Source: Actinocatenispora comari
Lineage (GTDB): Bacteria > Actinomycetota > Actinomycetes > Mycobacteriales > Micromonosporaceae
DNA: 64,000 bases
NCBI RefSeq assembly: GCF_017312725.1
Contig: NZ_BOPO01000133.1
Location: 19,929 to 83,928, forward strand
Direction of reading: 5' to 3'
Shown here: piece by piece, positions 53,202 through 60,961 of the stretch
How positions within the stretch are numbered: position 1 is the first letter of the stretch
How the letters are laid out: every line of letters begins with the position of its first letter
Program-made: the position numbers and the translations under genes
The notes under the pieces: model-generated
The model's database searches: none
Told to the model about the DNA's origin: nothing
What the model saw: only the letters and a program-made list of their open reading frames with translations

Positions 53202-53232
53202 CGCAATATCAGGAAACGATGGATGTATTGCG
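53202..53232. promoter_or_regulatory. Inverted repeat upstream of amino-acid importer
   Basis: CGCAATA (53202-53208) is inverted exactly as TATTGCG (53226-53232) across 17 bp in an AT-rich patch. It lies just upstream of the leader hairpin, close to the expected promoter. Confidence 0.5.
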
Positions 53233-53239
53233 TCGACGG

Positions 53240-53686
53240 CTACCGTGCGACGTCCTGCTGGGCCTGCGGGTCGGCGATCCGGCCGGCGAGCCGCTCGTAC
53301 CGCTGGCGGGCGGCCTGCGGGGTGCCGAGGCCGAGCCCGAACGCGATCTGCGCCCAGGTGAGGCCGTGGCCGCGGGCCATCGCGAGCAGCCCGCCCTCCA
53401 GCTCGTCGAGCTCGGAGCGGACCAGCGGGAGCAGGCTCAGCGCCGCGGTGATGTCGGCCCGGTCCACCTCCGGCTCCGCCGCGTCCGCCTGCGCGGCGCC
53501 GCTGAGCAGGAACGACACCAGCCGCACCGCCTCGTGCGGGGCGAGCATCGACGGGTGCACCTGCCGGGCCCGTTGGGCGTCGGTCGCCGCGTGCCGCTCG
53601 CCGATGCGCAGCAGCGCGGAGTACACCCGCTCGGCGCGGGCGCGGCTGGGTTCGGGGGCGACGAAGGGATCCTCGGTACTGGACAT
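53240..53686 (-). CDS. Small HTH-containing protein, function unknown
   Basis: The product is 148 residues, mostly helical and acidic in the first half. Near the C-terminus, GLTWAQIAFGLGLGTPQAARQRYERL reads as a helix-turn-helix of the sigma-region-4-like/Trp-repressor-like type when split at the GLGLG turn. It is probably a DNA-binding protein. Its promoter region holds three TTCAAC/TTCAAA-like words and CCGTT-N7-AACGG. ATG 53686. Confidence 0.78.
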   Translation of the reverse strand: MSSTEDPFVAPEPSRARAERVYSALLRIGERHAATDAQRARQVHPSMLAPHEAVRLVSFLLSGAAQADAAEPEVDRADITAALSLLPLVRSELDELEGGLLAMARGHGLTWAQIAFGLGLGTPQAARQRYERLAGRIADPQAQQDVAR

Positions 53687-53763
53687 GCCACCAGCGTGCC
53701 TGCGACAACGGGGTGTTGTCAACCGTTCGTTTTCAACGGAGTGTTCAAACCAAACCACGATGG

Positions 53764-54492
53764 TCACGCGCGCAGCGGCGGGCCGAAGCGCACCGAGACA
53801 CCGCGCGAGAACAGCACGCTGACCGGTTCGGCCCCGGCCTCGGCCAGGCCACCGGCGGCGACCAGCCCGCTGTCGTGGTCCAGCAGCTCCGCGCGGCGCA
53901 GCGGCCAGCTCTCGTGCACGTTCGGCAGGTACCGGGTGCGGCCGGCGATCCGGGTGTGCAGCCCCCACCGCGCGGTCAGGAACGCCTCCGTCGCCGTCGG
54001 CGTCCCGATCGGCTCGCCCGGTCGGACCGCCAGCCGGTCGACGGTGCCGCGCCCCGGCCACCGGGTACGGGACAGGTACCGCACCGTGCCGTCCGGCTCC
54101 CGGCGCAGCCGCATCGCGGCCCACCGGTACGGCAGCCGGGTCACGTACCGGCCGACCAGAGCCGGCAGCAGCCGACCCGCGTCCAGGGACAGGAACACCA
54201 CGCCGCGCCGGCCGTGCCGGTCCACCGAGTACACCCGGATGTTGGTCTCGGCGAACGTGCCGAGGTAGGGCACCGGCAGCCGCGGCGGTCCCACCCGCAC
54301 CATCCGGAACGCCACCAGCCCCACGTACGTGCGTCCCTCGTGCTGGTCCGGCCGCAGTCCCGGCGGCAGCAGCGGCGCGACCGCGTCCGGTGCCACCGCC
54401 CAGTGCAGGAACGTCACGTCCCGCCACTCCTGCGCCAGCAGCGCGAACGGCACCGGCCGGGCAGCGGTGGCGGTGACCGGCTCGAAGTCCAT
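53764..54492 (-). CDS. DUF2071 (YqjF-like) family protein
   Basis: The product is 242 residues. QEWRDVTFLHWAVAPDAVAPLLPPG at the start (read in two segments), YVGLVAFRMVRVG, TNIRVYSVDRHGRRGVVFLSLD in parts, and YLPNVHESWPLRRAELL match the DUF2071/acetoacetate-decarboxylase-like fold. The biochemical role is unknown. ATG 54492. It stands alone on the minus strand. Confidence 0.88.
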   Translation of the reverse strand: MDFEPVTATAARPVPFALLAQEWRDVTFLHWAVAPDAVAPLLPPGLRPDQHEGRTYVGLVAFRMVRVGPPRLPVPYLGTFAETNIRVYSVDRHGRRGVVFLSLDAGRLLPALVGRYVTRLPYRWAAMRLRREPDGTVRYLSRTRWPGRGTVDRLAVRPGEPIGTPTATEAFLTARWGLHTRIAGRTRYLPNVHESWPLRRAELLDHDSGLVAAGGLAEAGAEPVSVLFSRGVSVRFGPPLRA

Positions 54493-54660
54493 ACCGACGA
54501 TCCTGGCACCACGCCCGGGGTCGGACCCTGCCGCCCGTACGCTCCGGCCGGCGGCAGGGCGTACCGATGCGGTGGTGCGCCGAAGGGCCAGCGCGCGAGG
54601 TGCCGCTGCCGGCGGCAGCCCCGGTCGCCGCATCCCGGGCCGGCGGCCCCGATCGGGCGG

Positions 54661-55710
54661 TCAGACCCGGACGGGTCGCGACGGCACCGCGGGACGCCGG
54701 CGGGCCAGCGGGGCCAGCAGGGCCACGCTGAGGGCCGCGAGCACGAGCAGCCCGACGCGGTCGACCGGTTGGTGCACCATGCCGACGGCGCCGAGCACGG
54801 AGTGTGCGACCAGCGCGCCGCCGAGCAACCAGATCCGGTGTCGGTCGTGCCACGAGGCGCTGCGCGACCAGCGGGCGAGCAGCCAGCAGGCGGCGACGGC
54901 GAGCACCGCGACGGCCGCCATCGGCACCAGCGCCCACGTCCCGTGCGGGGACGCCGGCCGTGCCCCGTGGTTCAGGACGAAGAACAGCCCCAGGTACAGG
55001 GCGGTACCGACGGCGCCGGCCACGCCGGTGAGCCACGGCCGGGGCACGCCGGTGGCCCCCGGCACGCGGGCCCGGGCCCGGTCCGTGCCGGCACCGGGGG
55101 GACCGGCCGGGGCGCGCCGGGGCAGTACCGCGAGCGCCAGGACGGCCAGCACCGCGACGACGGTCCCGCAGCCGACCAGTACCCACAGCGGCGCGGTGTA
55201 GCCGGGGTCCTGGCTGGGCGGCACGGCCGCGCGCAACAGCCCGACGCCGAGGACGGCGCCGATGCCGACGCCGGCCAGTCCACCGCGCCGCAGGTACGGG
55301 CGGTCCTTCAGGGCAGGGAACAGCAGGTCGGTCAGCGCGATCGGGATCAGCACGCTGAACACCACGTGGTAGACGAGGTTCAGCTCCCAGTAGGCGGTGT
55401 TGAGGCCGAACAGTCGCGGCGCCATGCCGGCCGCGCCGTACAGGTGCGGGCTGGACAGCGCCTGCAGTCCGATGCCGTCCTCGACCACCTCGTACGCCAC
55501 GCCCAGCAGCACCAGGCTGGGCCAGCCGCCACCGAACCGGCGTACCGACTCGCGGATCAGCAGCACGCCGAACCCGTAGATCGGCAGCCACAGCAGCAGC
55601 AGGTACGCGAAGTGCATCGGCGTGCTGCCCAGCCCGAGCTCGGCGATCACCGGCGTCAGGACGACCAGCGTCAGCGCGGCGCGTTTGCGGCCCGGTGGGT
55701 GGGATGTCAT
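54661..55710 (-). CDS. Polytopic membrane protein, function unknown
   Basis: The product is 349 residues with about eight to ten membrane segments. LLWLPIYGFGVLLIRESVRR and EVVEDGIGLQAL are polar segments within or between helices. I recognise no family. ATG 55710 follows GAAGGGGG. The 291 bp upstream (55711-56001) contain no gene I can support. Confidence 0.8.
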   Translation of the reverse strand: MTSHPPGRKRAALTLVVLTPVIAELGLGSTPMHFAYLLLLWLPIYGFGVLLIRESVRRFGGGWPSLVLLGVAYEVVEDGIGLQALSSPHLYGAAGMAPRLFGLNTAYWELNLVYHVVFSVLIPIALTDLLFPALKDRPYLRRGGLAGVGIGAVLGVGLLRAAVPPSQDPGYTAPLWVLVGCGTVVAVLAVLALAVLPRRAPAGPPGAGTDRARARVPGATGVPRPWLTGVAGAVGTALYLGLFFVLNHGARPASPHGTWALVPMAAVAVLAVAACWLLARWSRSASWHDRHRIWLLGGALVAHSVLGAVGMVHQPVDRVGLLVLAALSVALLAPLARRRPAVPSRPVRV

Positions 55711-56001
55711 GGCTGCCCCCTTCGGCGTTCGACCGGCTGCCACCGATCCCAGCAGCCGCACCGTGCCGCGCACCACCGGAGATGGTCGCGGCCGGTACCA
55801 CCGAAGGTCGTGCCGCTCGGGTCCCACCCCGCGACTTTCGTCGGTTTCCGGCCGCTCGGCCCGGGCGTCGCCCGGCGACCTGACCGCCACCGAACCCCGG
55901 ACGTGGTACCGGTGTTCGGACGCGGGCGGTCGGTGGCTGGCTACGATCGGGCCATGCGCACGCCACCGGTGGCAGACGCCGCGCTGCTGCCCGCGCGACC
56001 G

Positions 56002-56880
56002 CTAACGGCTCAGCAGGTCGCGGAGCGCGGCGGCGATCTCGGCGGGGGCCTGCTCGGCCATGAAGTGGCCGGCGTTGGTGGTCAGGTGGTGCAGGTCGGG
56101 CGCCCAGGCGCGCCAGACCGCCGCCGCGTCGTAGCCGAGGGCGGCACCCCAGTCCTGCTGGATCACGGTGACCGGCATCCGCAGCTGCCGGCCCAGGTCG
56201 GCGTCGGCCTGGTCGTGCCGGACGTCGATGCCCGCGGAGGCGCGGTAGTCGGCCACGATCGACGGCACCGCCCGCGCGCTTGCCGCGAGGTACGCGGCCC
56301 GGTACTCGGGCTCGATCGTGCCCGGTTCGCTCGACCAGGCGTCGAGGAAGTGGCCGAAGAACTCGTCCGCGCTGCGCTGGATCATCAGCTCGGGCAGGCC
56401 GGGCGGCTGCGCCATCAGGTACAGGTGGAAGGCGACGGCGGCGGACACCCCGTGCAGCACGTTCCAGGTGTCCAGGGTCGGTACCACGTCGAGGCTGGCG
56501 AAGTGGGTGACCCGGTCCGGATGGTCCAGCGCGGTACGGAAACCGACCAGCGCGCCGCGGTCGTGCCCGGCCAGGGCGAACCGCTCGTGTCCCAGCGCGG
56601 CGGCCAGCGCGACCACGTCGTTGCCCATGGTGCGCTTGGCGTACACCGTCTCGTCGGTGCCGGCCGGCTTGTCGCTGGCGCCGTACCCGCGCAGGTCCGG
56701 GCAGATGACGGTGTGCTCGCCGGCCAGCTCCCGGGCCACGTGCCGCCACATCAGGTGCGTCTGCGGGAACCCGTGCAGCAGGACCAGCGGGCTGCCGGTG
56801 CCGCCGATCGCCACGTGGAGCGCGACGCCGTCGGCGACCGGTACCCGGCGGTACTCGAAGTCGGTGATCGTGGGTGCCAT
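56002..56880 (-). CDS. Alpha/beta hydrolase (epoxide hydrolase/fluoroacetate dehalogenase-like)
   Basis: The product is 292 residues. PLVLLHGFPQTHLMWRHV oxyanion loop; nucleophile Asp in LAGHDRGALVGFRTAL, which fits epoxide hydrolases and haloacid dehalogenases rather than Ser esterases; catalytic His in TNAGHFMAEQAP. VYAKRTMGNDVV lies before the elbow. The substrate is unknown. ATG 56880 with AGGAC upstream. Divergent from the SARP regulator (107-bp gap). Confidence 0.91.
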   Translation of the reverse strand: MAPTITDFEYRRVPVADGVALHVAIGGTGSPLVLLHGFPQTHLMWRHVARELAGEHTVICPDLRGYGASDKPAGTDETVYAKRTMGNDVVALAAALGHERFALAGHDRGALVGFRTALDHPDRVTHFASLDVVPTLDTWNVLHGVSAAVAFHLYLMAQPPGLPELMIQRSADEFFGHFLDAWSSEPGTIEPEYRAAYLAASARAVPSIVADYRASAGIDVRHDQADADLGRQLRMPVTVIQQDWGAALGYDAAAVWRAWAPDLHHLTTNAGHFMAEQAPAEIAAALRDLLSR

Positions 56881-56987
56881 CCTGGCCGTCCTTTCCGTGG
56901 TGCTGGTGTCGGCACCCACCGTGCCGCGGCCCGATCAGTATCCGATCAGCGCCGCGAGTACCGCCTTGCGGCGGAGGGGGACGGCCG

Positions 56988-58943
56988 GTGAGCGGTCCGG
57001 TCACCGTGGGGGTGCTCGGCGAGGTCACCGGCTGGGACGCGGCGGGCGCCGAGATCGCGTTGAAGGGGCCGCGGCACCGGGCGGTACTGGCTCGGCTGGT
57101 CGCCGCCCGCGGCCGGTCGGTGCCGCTGTCGGTGCTGGTCGACGACCTGTGGCCGGTGCCGCCGGCGAACCCGGCGGGAGCCCTCCGTACCTTCGTCGGC
57201 GACCTGCGCCGGGCGCTGGAACCCGACCGGCCGCCGCGGGCCGCACCGCGGGTGCTCGTCACCGCCGGCGCCGGGTACGCGCTGCGGCTGCCCACCGAGC
57301 GACTGGACGCCAGCCGGTTCGAGGCTGCCGTGCGCGACGCCCGTACCGCGGCGCCGGCCGAGGCCGCGGCGGGGCTCGCGGCGGCGCTGTCCTGGTGGCG
57401 CGGCCCGGCGTACGGGCAGTTCGCCGACGAGCCGTGGGCCCGTGCCGACCGGATCCGGCTGACCGAGCTGCGCCTGCAGGCGGTCGAGCTGTCCGCGAGC
57501 GCGAGGCTGGCCCTGGGCCGCGCCGCCGAGGTGGTACCCGACCTCGACGCGCACCTGGCCGACCATCCGTGGCGCGAGCGGGCGTGGGCGCTGCTCGCCA
57601 CGGCGCTGCGCGACACCGACCGGCAGGCCGAGGCGCTGGCGGTACTGCGCCGGGCCCGGTCGATGCTGGTCGACCGGCTCGGGCTGGACCCGGGTCCCGC
57701 CCTGCGACGGCTGGAGACCGACATCCTGCGCCAGTCGGAATCCGCTGGTACGCAAGGGGAACGCGCCGAGCGGGTCTGGCTGCGGGCAGCGGAGAGCTAC
57801 CGCTCGGTTCCCGGGGTGCGCACCCGGCTGCGGTCCACTGTGGACCTGTTGCGCACGCTCGCGGTGACCGGCGGGCCGGGGCTGGTCGAGGCGCGGGCCC
57901 AGCGGCTGGATACCATCCACGCCGCGGAGGCGCTGGGCGACGTCGAGCTGACCGCGCGGGTGATCGGCGGCTACGACGTGCCGGCGATCTGGTCCCGGGT
58001 CGACGACGAGGCGCAGGCGGCCGAGGTGGTCGCGGCGGCGCGGCGCACCCTGGCCCGGTTGCCGGCCGCGGGCCCGGCCGCGATCCGGGCCCGGCTGCTC
58101 GCCACGATCGCGGTCGAGTCCCGCGGGGGCGGCGAACCCGAGGTACGTGCCGCGGCGGAGGAGTCGGTGGCGCTCGCCCGCCGGTCCGGCGATCCGGCGC
58201 TGCTCGCGTTCGCGCTCAACGGACTGTTCCTGCAGTCGTTCGGCCGGACCGGACTGGCCGCGGCGCGCGCCACGATCGGCGCCGAGCTGGTCGAGCTGTC
58301 CGCCGGTCGCGGCCTGACCACCTACGAACTGCTCGGCCACCTGATCGGCATGCAGGCGGCCGCCGGGCTGGGCGACCTGGCCGCGGCGGACGGGCACGCC
58401 GAGGCCGCCGACACGATCGCCCGGCAGTACGAGTCGCCGCTGGTCGCGGTGTTCACCACCTGGTACCGGGCGCTGCGCTCGGCGATCGCCGGGGCGCCGC
58501 CGGAGGACACGGTCACCGCGTACCGGCGGGCGGCGGAGCTGCTCGACGGCGCCGGGATGCCGGGCCTGCAGCGAGGGTTGCTGCCGCTGGCGCTGCTGAG
58601 CGTGCGGCGTGGCAACGCGATCCCGGCGCCGACCGGGGAGCTGGACTGGGGCCCGTACCTGCCGTGGGTGCGGCCGCTGGTGCTGCTCGCGGCGGGCCGC
58701 ACCGCGGCGGCGGGCGACGCGCTGCGATCGGTACCGGAGCCGCGGCACAACCACCTGACCGAGGCGCTGTGGTGCCTGGTCGGTGATGCCGCGGTGCAGC
58801 TGGGCGACCGTACCGCGATCGCCCGGGCGCGCGACGCGTTGCGACCGGCGGCGGGGGAGCTCGCCGGCGCGGGCAGCGGCGTACTCACCCTCGGCCCGGT
58901 GACCGACCACCTGTCCCGGCTCTCCGCGGCCCTGCGCGGTTAG
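56988..58943 (+). CDS. SARP/AfsR-type transcriptional regulator (BTAD + TPR)
   Basis: The product is 651 residues. OmpR-like winged helix (about 5-95: RHRAVLARLVAARGRSVPLSVLVDDLW in parts), then the bacterial transcriptional activation domain (about 100-245: LSWWRGPAYGQFADEPWA, ERAWALLATALRDTDRQAEAL). The C-terminal 400 residues are TPR-like helices; no P-loop/NB-ARC domain is present, unlike full AfsR. It may control the divergent hydrolase or secondary metabolism. GTG 56988 has GGAGGGGG upstream. Confidence 0.91.
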   Translation: MSGPVTVGVLGEVTGWDAAGAEIALKGPRHRAVLARLVAARGRSVPLSVLVDDLWPVPPANPAGALRTFVGDLRRALEPDRPPRAAPRVLVTAGAGYALRLPTERLDASRFEAAVRDARTAAPAEAAAGLAAALSWWRGPAYGQFADEPWARADRIRLTELRLQAVELSASARLALGRAAEVVPDLDAHLADHPWRERAWALLATALRDTDRQAEALAVLRRARSMLVDRLGLDPGPALRRLETDILRQSESAGTQGERAERVWLRAAESYRSVPGVRTRLRSTVDLLRTLAVTGGPGLVEARAQRLDTIHAAEALGDVELTARVIGGYDVPAIWSRVDDEAQAAEVVAAARRTLARLPAAGPAAIRARLLATIAVESRGGGEPEVRAAAEESVALARRSGDPALLAFALNGLFLQSFGRTGLAAARATIGAELVELSAGRGLTTYELLGHLIGMQAAAGLGDLAAADGHAEAADTIARQYESPLVAVFTTWYRALRSAIAGAPPEDTVTAYRRAAELLDGAGMPGLQRGLLPLALLSVRRGNAIPAPTGELDWGPYLPWVRPLVLLAAGRTAAAGDALRSVPEPRHNHLTEALWCLVGDAAVQLGDRTAIARARDALRPAAGELAGAGSGVLTLGPVTDHLSRLSAALRG

Positions 58944-59020
58944 CTGCGCCCGTCCGACGGCTCGTCCGGACCGGAGCGGCATCGCCGCTCTCGAACGCCG
59001 GCGGTCGCCACCCGCCCGGC

Positions 59021-59044
59021 TCCCTCCCTCCCTCCCTCCCTCCC
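59021..59044. repeat. (TCCC)6 simple repeat
   Basis: Six TCCC units lie between the SARP gene and the promoter at 59089. It is a slippage-prone tract; no coding role is seen. Confidence 0.85.
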
Positions 59045-59088
59045 TCGATCGAGCGGTACACTCTGCCCTCCATGAGGACGACATGTAT

Positions 59089-59116
59089 TTGACAGAGACA
59101 GACTGTCTCGTAAAAT
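59089..59116 (+). promoter_or_regulatory. Near-consensus promoter with a TetR-type operator filling the spacer
   Basis: -35 TTGACA (59089-59094), 16-bp spacer, -10 TAAAAT (59111-59116). The spacer contains the perfect palindrome GAGACAG-A-CTGTCTC (59095-59109). A dimeric repressor bound here would block RNA polymerase. No TetR gene of this system lies in the window. Confidence 0.85.
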
Positions 59117-59157
59117 CGTTTCCATCGAACCGGCTCCGACGACGAGGAGAGGGCGCA

Positions 59158-59202
59158 GTGAACGGACACGGCATCGTGGCGGTCGAGGAGGCCGGCCGGT
59201 GA
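59158..59202 (+). CDS. 14-codon leader open reading frame
   Basis: GTG at 59158 follows a good ribosome site (GAGGAGAGG at 59143-59151). The frame reads MNGHGIVAVEEAGR and ends at TGA 59200-59202, which overlaps the GTG of the next gene (GTGA). It is either a real leader peptide that couples translation to the membrane protein, or the relic of a longer gene. Confidence 0.5.
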   Translation: MNGHGIVAVEEAGR

Positions 59203-59504
59203 AGGGGTTTCACGGCATCGGCCGGCCACGCCCGCGCTGGATGGCGGTGGCCCTGGCCGTAAAGGTCCTGATCATCGTGGCTTTCGTGGTGCTGCCTACC
59301 GAGGTCGCGATCTCGCTGGGTGCCGTGCACGGCGTGGCCCTGGCCGTCGCGGCGGGCGGAGTCGCGGCGGCGCTGCTGATCAGGCGCCGCCGGCGCGCCG
59401 ACCCGCAGCACGGGCACGACCATCAGCACGACGCCCATGGCGCCACCCACCGGTCGCGGCACGGCTCGACCACCACTCAGGCGGTCCAGGAGGGGGAGAA
59501 CTGA
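59199..59504 (+). CDS. Small membrane protein with His-rich tail
   Basis: The product is 101 residues: two hydrophobic segments (about 14-33 and 37-62), then a basic stop-transfer RRRRR and a tail HGHDHQHDAHGATHRSRHG with eight His. The tail should bind Zn, Ni, Co or Cu. No family recognised. GTG 59199 is coupled to the leader frame; the stop overlaps the next ATG (TGATG). Location in one operon with a CDF cation transporter supports a metal-buffering role. Confidence 0.75.
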   Translation: MKGFHGIGRPRPRWMAVALAVKVLIIVAFVVLPTEVAISLGAVHGVALAVAAGGVAAALLIRRRRRADPQHGHDHQHDAHGATHRSRHGSTTTQAVQEGEN

Positions 59505-60934
59505 TGGGGTACCTCGACGTACCCGGTGCCCGGCTCCACTTCCAGGCGGAAGGCAGCGGCCCGACGTTGCTCCTGATCGCCGGCGCCGGGGGCGACGGCG
59601 ACGTCTTCCGGATGGTGTCCCGGCACCTCGCGGAGCGGTACACGGTCGTCCGGTACGACCGGCGCGGCTTCTCCCGCAGCGATCTCGACGGTCCGCCGGA
59701 GAACCGTGATCGGCTCGCCGCCGACGCCGACGACGCGCGCCGACTGATCGAGCACCTCGGGAACGGCCCGGCCACCCTCTTCGGTTCGAGTTCGGGCGCG
59801 ATCGTCGCGCTCACGGTGCTGGCCGGGCACCTGGAGGTGGCGGCCGCCGTCGTGGCGCACGAGCCGCCGCTGATGCGCCAGCTGACCGGCGGCGAACAGT
59901 GGCTGGAGTTCTTCGCCAGCGTGTACGACCGGTACCGCGAGGACGGGCCCGACGTGGCGATGGCCCGCTTCCGGTCCCGCACGTTCCCCGGCTCGGACGC
60001 CACGTTCATGGCGCACGCGCCGAAGAACCCGAAGAACGTCGCGTACTGGTTCGAGCACGAGCTGCGCCAGTACCCGGCCGCCGACCTCGACCTCGCCGCC
60101 CTCGGCGCGCACGCCGACCGGATCGTGCCGGCCGCCGGTCGAGACAGCGGCGACCACCCGTGCCGGGCGGCGACGGCCAGCCTGGCCGCCAGGTTGGGCC
60201 GGCCGATGATCGACCTTCCCGGCGGCCACATCGGCTTCGTGTCCGCACCGGACGCCTTCGCCGGTGAGCTGACCGCTGCACTCGACCGATCCGGTGCCGG
60301 ACCGGCCCACCCCGGCGGCGACGCCCGGCCGGGCGGGTCGCCGGGGTCGATGCACGCGGGCGACTGGAACGACTCGTACGCGGGCACCCCGCACTGGGAT
60401 CTCGGCCGGCCACAGCCGGCGATGCAGGAGCTCGCGGACCGCGGCGAAATCCGTGGCCGGGTACTCGACGTCGGCTGCGGTACCGGCGAGCACGTGCTGA
60501 TGTGCGCCGCGCTCGGTCTGGACAGTACCGGCGTCGACATCGCGCCCGCGGCCCTGCACGCGGCGAGGCAGAGGGCCGAGCACCGGGGCCTGTCGGCGCG
60601 GTTCCTGCTCGGCGACGCCCATCACCTGGCCGAACTGGGGGACACCTACGACACCGTGCTCGACGTTGGTCTGTTCCACATCTTCGGCGACGAGGATCGA
60701 GCCAGCTACGTCCGAAGCCTGCGCGACGTCGTCGCGCCCGGTGGCCGGTACCTGATGCTGTGTTTCAGCGATCGGGAACCGGGAAGCGGCGGGCCACGCC
60801 GAGTCGGCGCGGACGAGATCGCGACCACGTTCGCCGACGGCTGGCGGATCGAGGCGCTCGCGCCCACCGTCCTGACGAACCCGGCCGGACCCGCCGGCAT
60901 CCACGGCTGGCGGCTGATCGCCGTCCGGTCCTGA
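59504..60934 (+). CDS. Alpha/beta hydrolase fused to class I SAM methyltransferase
   Basis: The product is 476 residues. Residues about 1-270: alpha/beta hydrolase with LLLIAGAGGDGDVFR, a Ser elbow LFGSSSGAIVALTVL, and a late GGHIGFV His. Residues about 270-285 form a Gly/Pro linker. Residues about 285-476: SAM methyltransferase with WNDSYAGTPHWDLGRPQPA, motif I VLDVGCGTGEHVLM, and ALGLDSTGVDIAPAAL; the opening resembles thiopurine/thiol- or halide-type small-molecule methyltransferases. Neither domain is truncated. The fusion implies the hydrolase product or substrate is methylated. ATG 59504. Confidence 0.88.
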   Translation: MGYLDVPGARLHFQAEGSGPTLLLIAGAGGDGDVFRMVSRHLAERYTVVRYDRRGFSRSDLDGPPENRDRLAADADDARRLIEHLGNGPATLFGSSSGAIVALTVLAGHLEVAAAVVAHEPPLMRQLTGGEQWLEFFASVYDRYREDGPDVAMARFRSRTFPGSDATFMAHAPKNPKNVAYWFEHELRQYPAADLDLAALGAHADRIVPAAGRDSGDHPCRAATASLAARLGRPMIDLPGGHIGFVSAPDAFAGELTAALDRSGAGPAHPGGDARPGGSPGSMHAGDWNDSYAGTPHWDLGRPQPAMQELADRGEIRGRVLDVGCGTGEHVLMCAALGLDSTGVDIAPAALHAARQRAEHRGLSARFLLGDAHHLAELGDTYDTVLDVGLFHIFGDEDRASYVRSLRDVVAPGGRYLMLCFSDREPGSGGPRRVGADEIATTFADGWRIEALAPTVLTNPAGPAGIHGWRLIAVRS

Positions 60935-60961
60935 CCCGACCCCTCCGAGAAGGCGGACACC

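Noticed and set aside
53240..57724. A 1494-codon open frame on the minus strand
   Set aside because: Only its last 148 codons are a credible gene; the rest lies antisense or out of frame over the DUF2071, membrane, hydrolase and SARP genes and reads as Arg/Ala/Pro-rich shadow.
59021..59044. Phase-variable promoter tract
   Set aside because: The TCCC tract ends about 45 bp before the -35 box and is not in the spacer or a coding frame, so switching by slippage is not supported.
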